A DNA stretch of 27,971 nt, from contig JBHGWS010000118.1 in NCBI GenBank assembly GCA_041936745.1, positions 1 through 27,971 of the forward strand. Direction: 5' to 3'. Both the position numbers and the translations under genes were made by a program. This stretch comes from Darwinibacter acetoxidans_A. GTDB taxonomy: Bacteria; Bacillota; Limnochordia; Darwinibacteriales; Darwinibacteriaceae. Below the pieces are notes generated by a model, which saw only the letters and a program-made list of their open reading frames with translations, was not told where the DNA came from and made no database searches. This document shows, one piece after another, positions 14,829 through 21,774 of the stretch (within the stretch, counting starts at the first letter, position 1; each line of letters starts with the position of its first letter).

Positions 14829-15266
14829 AACGGCTGTTTTTACCCCGAGCCATTTATGGACAAAAAAGGACATTAAAAAAGCAGCTGCCAGGCGCGGCAG
14901 CAGTAAAAAAAGGAGCGGTGCGCCTAAAGCCATAAAAATTATTGTGTCTTCGATCAAGGCGTGGGAAAGGGCCATAAAAGTGCCGATGATCTTGGCCTCT
15001 TCGGGTGTAACCCTGCCTTCCCTCACGTGGTTTATAATCACGCCTGAACCGAACGTTAAACCAAACACCGCCGCTACAATCACGGGAAAAGCCCCTTCTT
15101 CACTCAGGCCGATTCCCCGAAAAGGCCGGGCTAAAATGCGGTTTAAACTTGCCAGCCACTTATTTGCCTGCGCTATTTCCAAAATGATCATTAAAGGGAT
15201 AACCACGCGGGCAATGGTCCAAATACCCCGCAAACTCTGTAAAAAGCCCTCCCAAAGAATACTCAT
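14808..15266 (-). CDS. Gate-domain (nucleoside recognition) membrane protein B
   Basis: A 152-residue membrane protein with four or so hydrophobic segments and the motif V-F-G-L-T-F-G-S-G-V-I-I-N-H typical of the Gate/nucleoside recognition domain (PF07670), also found in SpmA and SpmB. It starts at ATG 15266, overlapping the stop of the related upstream gene by four bases, so the two are coupled and probably form a complex. They are shorter than SpmA/SpmB, and I do not claim orthology. The substrate is unknown. Confidence 0.82.
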   Translation of the reverse strand: MSILWEGFLQSLRGIWTIARVVIPLMIILEIAQANKWLASLNRILARPFRGIGLSEEGAFPVIVAAVFGLTFGSGVIINHVREGRVTPEEAKIIGTFMALSHALIEDTIIFMALGAPLLFLLLPRLAAAFLMSFFVHKWLGVKTAVSEKHNI

Positions 15267-15697
15267 GCCAAGACCACCCCTAAAATCAAGCCCGCGGCCA
15301 GAGAAGAAACAAGCCGGATTAGAAAAATATAGCTTAAAGAACTGCCTGCCCTTTTACTGATGGGCAGCTCTACCAAAAGCGAGTGGCAGAGCCCGAGCAT
15401 AACCGCTAAAACAGTGATTTCAGTCGGCGCAAGATCCAAAGCCAGTATACTGCCCGCGGCGGCATACAAATTAATGAAATAACCGCTGAATAAGGCCACG
15501 GCGGCCTCGCCCGACAGGCCGAAAAAACGCATGTAAGGGGCAAAAAATGCCGTCAAGTGCGTTAAAAAGCCGCTCGCTTTGAAAAGAGTGACCAGCATTG
15601 TCGTGGGCACGACGATCTTGGCCAGCTCCCAAGTTGTGGCTAAACCTGCTTTAAACCCCCGCCCAATCATTTTCCCATCGATCTTTAACATTGACAC
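15263..15697 (-). CDS. Gate-domain (nucleoside recognition) membrane protein A
   Basis: A 144-residue membrane protein, the partner of the downstream Gate-domain gene. It has a transmembrane start (A-K-I-V-V-P-T-T-M-L-V-T-L-F), the gate-like A-L-F-S-G-Y-F-I-N-L-Y-A-A-A-G segment and a conserved L-G-L-C-H-S-L-L-V-E-L-P-I region. The same C-H-S/S-H-A-L-I-E pattern occurs in its partner, showing that the two are paralogous halves. GTG 15697 is preferred, with AAGGAG five bases upstream; ATG 15691 and ATG 15712 are alternatives. It overlaps the end of the pseudouridine synthase gene. Confidence 0.82.
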   Translation of the reverse strand: MSMLKIDGKMIGRGFKAGLATTWELAKIVVPTTMLVTLFKASGFLTHLTAFFAPYMRFFGLSGEAAVALFSGYFINLYAAAGSILALDLAPTEITVLAVMLGLCHSLLVELPISKRAGSSLSYIFLIRLVSSLAAGLILGVVLA

Positions 15698-16590
15698 CGC
15701 TTCTCCTTCCATAAATCAAGCATTGCTTGTGGCATCGGGCAGCTTAAAACAACCCTTTTGTCTTGGCGGGGATGTTCAAATTCCAAGCGCCAGGCGTGCA
15801 GTGCCTGGCCCGTTATCTGCGGCAGCGCTTTATTGTATAAAGGATCGCCTAAGACGGGATGCCCCTTGGAAGCTAAATGCACCCTGATTTGGTGTGTCCT
15901 GCCGCTGCCCAAACGCACCTTAAGTAAACTGGCGCAGACCCCCCCTTTAATTACCTCGTAAGTAGTCTTCGCCTCTTTGCCCGCGGGCTCAATGATTCGT
16001 TTGACCCCGTGTTTTGGCGACCGGCCGATTGGATCCGTAATAATGCCTTTAGCGGCCCTCGGCACTCCCTCAACCAGGGCTAAATATTCCCGGATCAACT
16101 TACCTTCACAAAGCTGGCGTAAAAGCCTCTGCAGAGTGTAGGGATCTTTGGCGACTAAAATCAACCCGGAAGTATCTATATCCAAGCGGTGGACCAACCG
16201 CACTTTGCTGACAAGGCCGCTTGCCTGCCAGTAGTGGGAAATGGCGTTAGCCGCCGTGCCTTTTTGGTACGGCCCCGTGGGATGCGCGGGCATCCCCGCC
16301 GGTTTGTTGATCACCAGCAGATAGTGATCTTCATAAACGATGTTTAAAGGTATTTTTTCCGGTTCAACACCGGTTTGTTCATCAAAAAATTCCAGCCGCA
16401 GCTCATCCCCGGCCTTCACCCGCCGCGTTAAAAAATCCCTTCGGCCGTTCAAAAAAATACCGCCGCCTCGTTTCATGCCCCTGACCAGGCCGCGGCTGAG
16501 CTTGAGGCGCCCGTACACTATTTCTTTGACCATCAGCCCTTCTTCGGCCGGTTTTATCTTTGTCGTAAGTGTATTTCTTTTGTTTCGCAT
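15685..16590 (-). CDS. RluA/RluD-family pseudouridine synthase
   Basis: A 301-residue pseudouridine synthase acting on rRNA or tRNA uridines. The N-terminal 65 residues resemble an S4-like RNA-binding domain (L-S-R-G-L-V-R-G-M-K). The catalytic motif H-R-L-D-I-D-T-S-G-L is at 134-143, with Asp137 as nucleophile. Later motifs are T-T-Y-E-V and R-L-G-S-G-R-T-H-Q-I-R-V-H-L-A. The target uridine cannot be named from sequence. ATG 16590 has GAGGGGG five bases upstream. It is followed by, and overlaps, the Gate-domain pair. Confidence 0.94.
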   Translation of the reverse strand: MRNKRNTLTTKIKPAEEGLMVKEIVYGRLKLSRGLVRGMKRGGGIFLNGRRDFLTRRVKAGDELRLEFFDEQTGVEPEKIPLNIVYEDHYLLVINKPAGMPAHPTGPYQKGTAANAISHYWQASGLVSKVRLVHRLDIDTSGLILVAKDPYTLQRLLRQLCEGKLIREYLALVEGVPRAAKGIITDPIGRSPKHGVKRIIEPAGKEAKTTYEVIKGGVCASLLKVRLGSGRTHQIRVHLASKGHPVLGDPLYNKALPQITGQALHAWRLEFEHPRQDKRVVLSCPMPQAMLDLWKEKRCQC

Positions 16591-16633
16591 GTTACCCCCT
16601 CTGCTTCATTCTACCTCTTAGTTTTGTTTCTGA

Positions 16634-16667
16634 CAAACAAAAAAAGAGCGGGGCAGAACCGCCGCTC
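16634..16667 (-). terminator. Intrinsic terminator after the DUF1540 gene
   Basis: On the minus strand GAGCGG and CCGCTC arms with a short inner GG/CC pairing are followed by a long T-rich run. It lies 22 bases after the DUF1540 stop codon. Confidence 0.75.
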
Positions 16668-16688
16668 CCTCTTTTCAAAAATCTTTAA

Positions 16689-16931
16689 CTACGTCTTGTA
16701 AACATTATCATCTTCGATGTGCTGCGAACCTGCCATCACAAATGTCTTACAGCAGGTTTCCATACAGGATTCCACAGGCGAAGGCGGCGCCAGGCTTGCC
16801 TGCGGCGCATCGAAAGAATCGGGTTTTGCCGCCCCCACATGGTCCGCAGTAATCATAATTTGCGATGCGCCGCAAACATTGCCTTCTGTCCAATAGTGGC
16901 AGTTGTTGACGCTGCAGTTAATACGAGCCAT
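16689..16931 (-). CDS. DUF1540 domain-containing small Cys-rich protein
   Basis: An 80-residue protein with I-N-C-S-V-N-N-C-H-Y-W-T-E-G-N-V-C-G-A (Cys6, Cys11, Cys20) and E-S-C-M-E-T-C-C-K-T-F (Cys56, Cys60, Cys61). This spacing is typical of DUF1540, small Firmicute proteins thought to bind a metal. The function is unknown; such proteins are common in spore formers. ATG 16931 has AAAGGAGG upstream. It lies 38 bases after the end of the zinc transporter operon on the same strand and could be its last gene, though this is not proven. Confidence 0.88.
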   Translation of the reverse strand: MARINCSVNNCHYWTEGNVCGASQIMITADHVGAAKPDSFDAPQASLAPPSPVESCMETCCKTFVMAGSQHIEDDNVYKT

Positions 16932-16969
16932 TTTATTCCTCCTTTAACTTGCTCTACGGCTTTAGTCTT

Positions 16970-17806
16970 TCACCGGATCTTCTTGAATATGCGGAGGTAT
17001 AATTTTTGGCCGCCTAAAACAAGCCCAAAGATTGTAGTAGCCCCAAGCACAATGGCAGCACCGGGGGGTGCTCCCAAAAAGAAGGAGATGTACAAGCCCC
17101 CAAAGGCGGAAATCAAGCCAAAAACCGCGGCCAAAAGCAGCAGAGGCCGGATTTTCTTGCTGATTAGGCCTGCCGTGGCAGCAGGCGTGATCAATAAGGC
17201 GACGACTAAAATCACGCCGACGGCCTGAATAGAGATGACAATCGCCGCCGCAACCATAGCCAAAAGGAGGCTCTGCAAAAACACGGCGGGAAAACCCGCT
17301 GCTTCCGCACCCACAGGATCAAAGAGGACAAAAACAAACTTGTCAAAAAACAAAGCTAGAATTACCGCCAAAGAAACGGCAACGGCGGCGATAAACCAGA
17401 TCTCTTTCGCCTGGATACCCATCACGGAGCCTAAGAGAAGGCTATTGAGATCGCCGGCAAACCCCGGGGTCATGGCCAGTAAAACCACGCCCAAGGCAAA
17501 AACACCGGTAAACAAAATCGCCAAGGCGGTATCGTCTTTCACCTTAGAAACCCGGGTTAAAAAGACCACTCCCAAAGCGGTCAACAGCGCGAAAATCAAG
17601 GCTCCCAGATAAACACTGATTTTTACCAAAAGGGCAAAAGCGATGCCGGTGAAGGAAGTATGCGCTATGGCATCACCCATAAAAGCGAGCCCTTTTAAGA
17701 CCACAAAGGTACCGATTACCGCAGCTATAACTGCGACGATGCCTGTACCTAGAAATGCCCGCACCATAAATGAATATTGAAACGGGCTTAAAAGTTGTTC
17801 AATCAT
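16970..17806 (-). CDS. znuB: Zinc-type ABC transporter permease
   Basis: A 278-residue ABC-3 family permease with about eight hydrophobic segments. Diagnostic stretches are G-T-F-V-V-L-K-G-L-A-F-M-G-D-A-I-A-H-T-S-F-T-G near 33-55 (the coupling-helix region that contacts the ATPase) and the Q-A-V-G-V-I-L-V-V-A-L-L-I-T-P-A-A-T-A motif. It forms the membrane channel for a divalent metal. ATG 17806 overlaps the ATPase gene by eight bases and has GGGAGG upstream. It is third in the znuA-znuC-znuB operon. Confidence 0.95.
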   Translation of the reverse strand: MIEQLLSPFQYSFMVRAFLGTGIVAVIAAVIGTFVVLKGLAFMGDAIAHTSFTGIAFALLVKISVYLGALIFALLTALGVVFLTRVSKVKDDTALAILFTGVFALGVVLLAMTPGFAGDLNSLLLGSVMGIQAKEIWFIAAVAVSLAVILALFFDKFVFVLFDPVGAEAAGFPAVFLQSLLLAMVAAAIVISIQAVGVILVVALLITPAATAGLISKKIRPLLLLAAVFGLISAFGGLYISFFLGAPPGAAIVLGATTIFGLVLGGQKLYLRIFKKIR

Positions 17807-18566
17807 GGAATTTGACCTCCCCGCCCGGTAGAACGCGCGGCAGGTGCCTGGCGAATAATTCTACCATGTTTTCTTCCGTTAAAACCTGCTCAGGTCCACC
17901 CTGCGCCAGCACCTTGCCGTCCAGGGCCAAAATTTGATCAAAGCATTCCGTAACACATTCCAAATCGTGGGTTGCCGCCACAATCGTTTTACCCTCTTTG
18001 GCCAGCCTTTGAAAAAGAGCAGCTAATTCATGCTGAGCTTTGGCATCTAAACCGGTAGTAGGCTCATCCAAAAGGATCAGTTCCGCTTCTTGAACCAAAG
18101 CCCTGGCTAAAAAGACCCGCTGCCTCTGGCCGCCGCTTAAGGAACCGATTTGGGTTTGGCTTAAATCCGCAACGCCTAAAAACTCCGCGGCCTCGCGGGC
18201 AAGCTGATAGTCCTCTTTTGTATAGCGCGCCCAGAGGCTTTTACGTACGAGGCGGCCCTGCAGGATGACATCCCAGACGGTAATGGGAAATGACCAATCA
18301 ACCTCTTCCCTTTGGGGCAGGTAAGAGATCTTTTCCCTGCTTTCAGCCGGTGACAGGCCCAAAAGCTTAATCGCTTCAAATTTCAAAGGCCGCAGTAAAC
18401 CGACGGCCGTTTTTAAAAGCGTCGATTTGCCGCCGCCGTTGGGGCCGATAACTGCTGCAATAGATCCCTTAGGGACCTCCCAAGATACATCACGAAGTAC
18501 CGGACGCCCATCGTAACCTGCTGTCAGATTATGAATCTCAACTGCTAAATCTCGTTTTTCCCTCAC
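17799..18566 (-). CDS. znuC: Zinc-type ABC transporter ATP-binding protein
   Basis: A 255-residue ABC ATPase. Walker A G-P-N-G-G-G-K-S-T is at 41-49, Q-loop Gln85, signature L-S-G-G-Q-R-Q-R at 143-150, Walker B L-I-L-L-D-E-P at 163-169 and the switch His200. Placement between a metal-binding lipoprotein-type gene and an ABC-3 permease assigns it to metal uptake. It starts at GTG 18566 with GGAGG seven bases upstream, overlapping the binding-protein stop by four bases. Confidence 0.95.
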   Translation of the reverse strand: MREKRDLAVEIHNLTAGYDGRPVLRDVSWEVPKGSIAAVIGPNGGGKSTLLKTAVGLLRPLKFEAIKLLGLSPAESREKISYLPQREEVDWSFPITVWDVILQGRLVRKSLWARYTKEDYQLAREAAEFLGVADLSQTQIGSLSGGQRQRVFLARALVQEAELILLDEPTTGLDAKAQHELAALFQRLAKEGKTIVAATHDLECVTECFDQILALDGKVLAQGGPEQVLTEENMVELFARHLPRVLPGGEVKFHD

Positions 18567-19432
18567 TGCAGCGCCTCCAATAAAGTTTTCTTATTGTACT
18601 CCATTAAGGCAATGTAAGTTGGCACTGCGCGGCTGAGGCTGTCACTGTATAAAACCTCCACCCTGCCGCCTATCTCTTTCGCCAAAGCTTTAAGATAGCG
18701 GTCGCCCGCACTGATCTGCGGCTCGGAAAAAACTACGCTCGTCCGGCTCCGTTTTAAAACTTCCACCAAGCGGGCCATATCCCTGGCAGCCGGTTCCCCT
18801 TCCGGGTTATGCACCAAAAACTCTGTAACTGTGAAACCATAGCGTTTGGCAAAGTAGCTGAAAGCGTTGTGGTAAGTTACGATAACCCGCTTTTCCGCCT
18901 CGATTTGGCCCAACTCCTCCACTAAGCTCTGATCCAGCCGGTTTAACTCTTCAATGTAGGCGGCTGATCTGGCGGCAAAATAAGGAGCGTCCGCCGGCGC
19001 TAACTCCGTTAAAGCTTCTGTAATTTTCTCCACGTAATGAACTGCGTTAGGCACGCTCAGCCAATAATGCGGATCTTCCTCGCCGAGATCGGCAAGTCCC
19101 TTGGAAACAACAATCAGCGGCACATCGGGCCCTGCGGCACTTTTTTGCAGGTCTGACAGCCATTGATCAAAAACTCCCCCGTTAGCAAACAAAATGTCGG
19201 CCTCCGCAACTGCGCGAGCCTCTTTCGGGCTCGGTTCCCACGAATGAGGATCTACGTTAAAAGGCACCAGGGATACGGTCTCAACCAGCTCGCCTCCGAC
19301 CTGTTTAACAAAATCCTCTAAAATGGCGAAGGTAGCAACCGCCGATATCTTCTCAGCCCTGCTTGGGGTTGTACCCACAAAAACTACAAGCAGTAAAAGC
19401 ACTGCCCAGCTGACCAGCTGACGTCTAATCAT
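18563..19432 (-). CDS. znuA: Zinc-type ABC transporter substrate-binding protein
   Basis: A 289-residue cluster A-I (ZnuA-like) binding protein. Likely metal ligands are His63 (D-P-H-S-W-E), His121 (D-P-H-Y-W), His187 (Y-H-N-A-F) and Asp263 (Y-S-D-S-L). Manganese-type proteins usually have Glu instead of the third His, so zinc is favoured. The His-rich loop of many ZnuA proteins is absent. Residues 5-26 are a signal peptide ending S-R-A, with no cysteine, so there is no lipoprotein anchor as is usual in Gram-positives. ATG 19432 has GGGAGG upstream. Expression is probably controlled by the promoter palindrome and leader hairpin just upstream. Confidence 0.93.
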   Translation of the reverse strand: MIRRQLVSWAVLLLLVVFVGTTPSRAEKISAVATFAILEDFVKQVGGELVETVSLVPFNVDPHSWEPSPKEARAVAEADILFANGGVFDQWLSDLQKSAAGPDVPLIVVSKGLADLGEEDPHYWLSVPNAVHYVEKITEALTELAPADAPYFAARSAAYIEELNRLDQSLVEELGQIEAEKRVIVTYHNAFSYFAKRYGFTVTEFLVHNPEGEPAARDMARLVEVLKRSRTSVVFSEPQISAGDRYLKALAKEIGGRVEVLYSDSLSRAVPTYIALMEYNKKTLLEALQ

Positions 19433-19449
19433 TTTGCACCTCCCGGTAA

Positions 19450-19499
19450 ATTCTTAAAACAAAAAGACCAAATTCCAGCGGTGGTCTTTTTTAAAGAAT
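19450..19499 (-). promoter_or_regulatory. Terminator-like hairpin in the znuA leader
   Basis: Long, nearly perfect inverted repeat between the znuA promoter and start codon. The arms (ATTCTT...AAAGACCA and TGGTCTTT...AAGAAT) are about 18 and 21 bases, with an inner loop of about 11. On the minus strand the 3' arm includes T5-G-T4, as in an intrinsic terminator. It could attenuate znu transcription. No annotated gene ends here on the same strand, so a simple end-of-gene role is unlikely except for the selenoprotein gene upstream, whose end lies 130 bases before it. Confidence 0.5.
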
Positions 19500-19544
19500 A
19501 TTGCTGCCAAATATTTTTAGACTCTTTTGGCATTAATTGGGTTA

Positions 19545-19573
19545 ATTATAGCATATTTTAGTTGCGAACGCAA
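19545..19573 (-). promoter_or_regulatory. znuACB promoter
   Basis: On the minus strand TTGCGT (19573-19568), 17 bases and TATAAT (19550-19545), with TGC in front of the -10 giving an extended -10. Spacing is ideal. Transcription would start near 19538, giving a leader of about 105 bases. Confidence 0.75.
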
Positions 19574-19576
19574 CTA
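19559..19576. promoter_or_regulatory. Palindromic operator over the znu -35 box
   Basis: TAGTTGCGAACGCAACTA has perfect eight-base arms around a central AA. It covers the whole -35 hexamer of the znu promoter, so a bound protein would block RNA polymerase. A zinc-responsive repressor (Fur/Zur, ArsR/SmtB or MarR type) is the natural candidate, but the sequence does not match any consensus I know. Confidence 0.6.
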
Positions 19577-19630
19577 TTTAGGTAAAAGGTGCCGGAGAGC
19601 AGGCCCTAAGCCCGCTCCCCGCTTTTTTCG

Positions 19631-19918
19631 TTAACAGCTGCCGGCTCTAATGGTGAAGCCCCGCCCAAAAAAGGAACTGCGGTAATCCACCAAAGCCCCG
19701 TTAGCGTATTTATAAGCAAGGGGATCGAGGACAAACTTAATACCCGCCGCCTCTACCACCGTGTCATCTACATCTTCTGCCTCTGCCAGAGACATACCCA
19801 AGTTGGGGCCGCCTCAGCCGTAACCATTGACAAAGACACGCACCATAGTGTTATTCGACTCTTCCTTTTCAATAAGTTTTTTGAGCTGCTCCGCTGCTCG
19901 TGTAGTAACATTAAGCAC
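19631..19918 (-). CDS. HesB-like selenoprotein with in-frame UGA (Sec35)
   Basis: A 95-residue protein read through one in-frame TGA at 19816-19814. The frame starts at GTG 19918 (V-T-T-R-A-A-E-Q-L-K-K-L-I), runs to V-F-V-N-G-Y-G, then UGA, then G-G-P-N-L-G-M-S-L-A-E, and ends F-T-I-R-A-G-S-C and TAA. It is a HesB/IscA-fold protein, and the UGA falls exactly where HesB proteins have their first conserved Cys. I recall a HesB-related selenoprotein family (TIGR01911) with Sec or Cys at this point. The C-terminal Cys94 before the final residue region is also kept. A SECIS-like hairpin follows the UGA. AAGGAG lies 11 bases before the GTG; an in-frame TTG at 19939 is an alternative start. The role is probably Fe-S or metal related, but is unproven. 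The start overlaps the upstream membrane-protein gene by eight bases. Confidence 0.88.
19779..19793 (-). promoter_or_regulatory. SECIS-like hairpin for selenocysteine insertion
   Basis: On the minus strand GTCTCT-GGC-AGAGGC can form a six-pair stem (one G-U) with a GGC loop. The loop begins 26 bases after the UGA and starts with G. Both fit the bacterial SECIS model (apical loop 16-37 bases downstream, G among the first loop bases). Confidence 0.55.
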
Positions 19919-20303
19919 TGGATTTTCTTCTCCTTCCAACCAAAATCTTAAGCCCACTGAAAATCAGGACGGAAAGGGCAGCCGAAGTGCCCAACCTGCC
20001 CGCGACACCCATTAGAAGGCTTTGGCCCATATAAATTATAATAACACATAAAGCACTAACCAGCATCATTTCCCACTGATTAGCAATTCTTTCCCTTGAG
20101 GACATCACTGCATAAGAAACACAGGTGCACATAAGCGCCAAAAGATAACCATCAGCAAACAGCCGCGGTAAAATCAGGCCGGCACTCAGTGCCATCCAGC
20201 CGGAGATCTCCACCGCAGAAAGTTTCAGCTTTCGCCGCAGCCAAAATCCCCAAAAACCCCAAAACACACCGACTGCCAAACCGGTTACCATCGCCATCAC
20301 CAC
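19911..20303 (-). CDS. Small integral membrane protein of unknown function (2)
   Basis: A membrane protein of up to 130 residues with four hydrophobic segments (about 5-22, 35-50, 55-68 and 82-120). No known family is recognised. The C-terminal G-V-A-G-R-L-G-T-S-A-A-L-S-V-L-I-F-S-G matches a segment of the preceding membrane protein (G-V-G-G-R-L-G-T-I-A-A-T-S), suggesting paired, related subunits. The start is uncertain: GTG 20303, ATG 20297 and ATG 20291 all lie at the overlap with the upstream gene. It ends within the start of the selenoprotein gene, so all three are likely one operon. Confidence 0.75.
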   Translation of the reverse strand: MVMAMVTGLAVGVFWGFWGFWLRRKLKLSAVEISGWMALSAGLILPRLFADGYLLALMCTCVSYAVMSSRERIANQWEMMLVSALCVIIIYMGQSLLMGVAGRLGTSAALSVLIFSGLKILVGRRRKSSA

Positions 20304-20797
20304 CCGTAGCCGCTGAAAAGAAGTGTGACAATCTCCGAGGTCGCGGCAATTGTTCCTAGGCGGCCGCCTACCCCCGACCAGGTGTGTTTCAACACCTCTC
20401 CCAACAAACCGCCTAACACGCCCGTGCTGATCAACCGTACCCCCCAGGGGCAGCAGTTAATACAGCTCATGCCCACAAAGACACCCAAATAGAGCTGGCC
20501 CTGCCTGTGTTTAGGCAGCAACCTGCCGCCCACAACGCCGACCAGGCCGGAGGCCACTACCACGCCCAAGTCGAATTGGTAAGCCAAAAGAGAAGTGGCA
20601 AAAGCTCCTAACGTGGCGAAAAAAGCCGCTTGCCCCCAAGCCTTCCAGTCAAATCGCTTGATATTTTTCAAAACGCCGACAAGGCTGAAAAGAACGGTCG
20701 CCCCCATTAAGATCACGCTGACTTTGCCCGGAAACCCGAAAACCAACTCCAAGCCCGCTGCGATTAAAGGCGTGGCGATTAGAATCTGGTACCACAT
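20297..20797 (-). CDS. Small integral membrane protein of unknown function (1)
   Basis: A 166-residue membrane protein with five or six hydrophobic segments and a Cys cluster, G-M-S-C-I-N-C-C-P-W-G, at 109-119. No family is recognised. The C-terminal G-R-L-G-T-I-A-A-T-S motif is shared with the next gene product. ATG 20797 has AGGTGA upstream. It begins 21 bases after the manA stop on the same strand and overlaps the next gene by seven bases. The three Cys close to a membrane boundary could bind a metal, which would suit the HesB-like selenoprotein encoded just downstream; that link is inference. Confidence 0.8.
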   Translation of the reverse strand: MWYQILIATPLIAAGLELVFGFPGKVSVILMGATVLFSLVGVLKNIKRFDWKAWGQAAFFATLGAFATSLLAYQFDLGVVVASGLVGVVGGRLLPKHRQGQLYLGVFVGMSCINCCPWGVRLISTGVLGGLLGEVLKHTWSGVGGRLGTIAATSEIVTLLFSGYGW

Positions 20798-20817
20798 TCA
20801 TCTCACCTAATTTCATT

Positions 20818-21774
20818 TTATGATAACTTGCTTTTTAAAACAATTCCCTCGCCTTGCAGAGAGTATTTTTTCAAAGCGGCAGGGATGAGGCAGGATTGCC
20901 CTTTCTGCAGCATAATTTCACTGCTGCCCCAAAAAATAGAAAGGGGGCTGTCCAGCGTTGTCAATAAGTGAAAACTGCCCGCCAAGGCCGCCTCCACGCA
21001 GTGAGGGGCGGTTAAAACGCGCAGGCGGAAATATTTTTCACAGCGCTGCAGTTGATATTTTTTATCCCCGGCCCGGGCAGAAAAATCAATGACAGCCAAT
21101 GCCTGCCGCAGATGCAGATCCCGGCTTTTCCCCGCTCCATCCCGGCGGTCCCAGTCATAAAGGCGGTAGGTCAAATCGGAATTTTGTTGGATCTCAGCAA
21201 CGACAACTCCGGGCCCCAAAGCGTGTACTAAGCCGGCGGAAATGGGATACAGTTCACCGGCCTTAACATTTATTTTATTCAAGCAGTTAAGTAACGCCCC
21301 TCCGCCCCTGACCGCCGCCGCTTCCAGCTGTTTTTGCGAAACCCCGGGGCGCAGCCCCCAAATTATCCACGCTTCCGGCTCCGCTTTGACAATATACCAC
21401 ATTTCTGTCTTCCCCCAAGGTTCGCCTTCTTCGGCCGCGGCGTATTCATCAGGGGGGTGAACTTGGACGGAAAGGGCTTTTTCGGCCTGGATCAGCTTGA
21501 ATAAAAGGGGGAATTTACCCTGAGGGTTCACTCCTTTTGCGCCCACTAATTCCTCTCCGTAAACTTTCACCAATTCTTTTAACGTACGCCCCGCTAAGGG
21601 GCCGTTGCACACAACACTGCTCCCTTCGGGGTGTGCCGCCACATCCCAGCTTTCGCCAATACTGCCCGCAGGCAGCTCACGGTCAAAAAGCTCGCCCAGT
21701 AAACGGCCGCCCCAGATTTTCTTTTTATAAATAGGCTGAAACAGCAGCGGATATAACTTCGCCGGCACCGCCAT
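20818..21774 (-). CDS. manA: Mannose-6-phosphate isomerase, class I
   Basis: A 318-residue type I phosphomannose isomerase that interconverts mannose 6-phosphate and fructose 6-phosphate. Zinc ligands are visible as Gln104 and His106 (V-Q-V-H-P-P), Glu124 (K-T-E-M-W-Y) and His184 (G-L-V-H-A-L). W-G-G-R-L-L and G-E-S-W-D near the N-terminus are also typical. Length fits the short bacterial form. ATG 21774 shares a base with the pgi stop codon (TGATG), so translation is coupled to pgi, and the two enzymes share fructose 6-phosphate. Confidence 0.95.
   Translation of the reverse strand: MAVPAKLYPLLFQPIYKKKIWGGRLLGELFDRELPAGSIGESWDVAAHPEGSSVVCNGPLAGRTLKELVKVYGEELVGAKGVNPQGKFPLLFKLIQAEKALSVQVHPPDEYAAAEEGEPWGKTEMWYIVKAEPEAWIIWGLRPGVSQKQLEAAAVRGGGALLNCLNKINVKAGELYPISAGLVHALGPGVVVAEIQQNSDLTYRLYDWDRRDGAGKSRDLHLRQALAVIDFSARAGDKKYQLQRCEKYFRLRVLTAPHCVEAALAGSFHLLTTLDSPLSIFWGSSEIMLQKGQSCLIPAALKKYSLQGEGIVLKSKLS

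Noticed and set aside
19530..19550. TTAATTGGGTTAA as an AdcR-type zinc operator
   Set aside because: The half-site spacing is one base off the AdcR consensus and the region overlaps ordinary AT-rich promoter sequence. The nearby palindrome is a much better operator.
19631..19918. Pseudogene with a nonsense mutation
   Set aside because: The UGA falls at the conserved Cys/Sec position, is followed by a SECIS-like hairpin, and the rest of the frame is intact and well conserved. Decay would be expected to leave other lesions.
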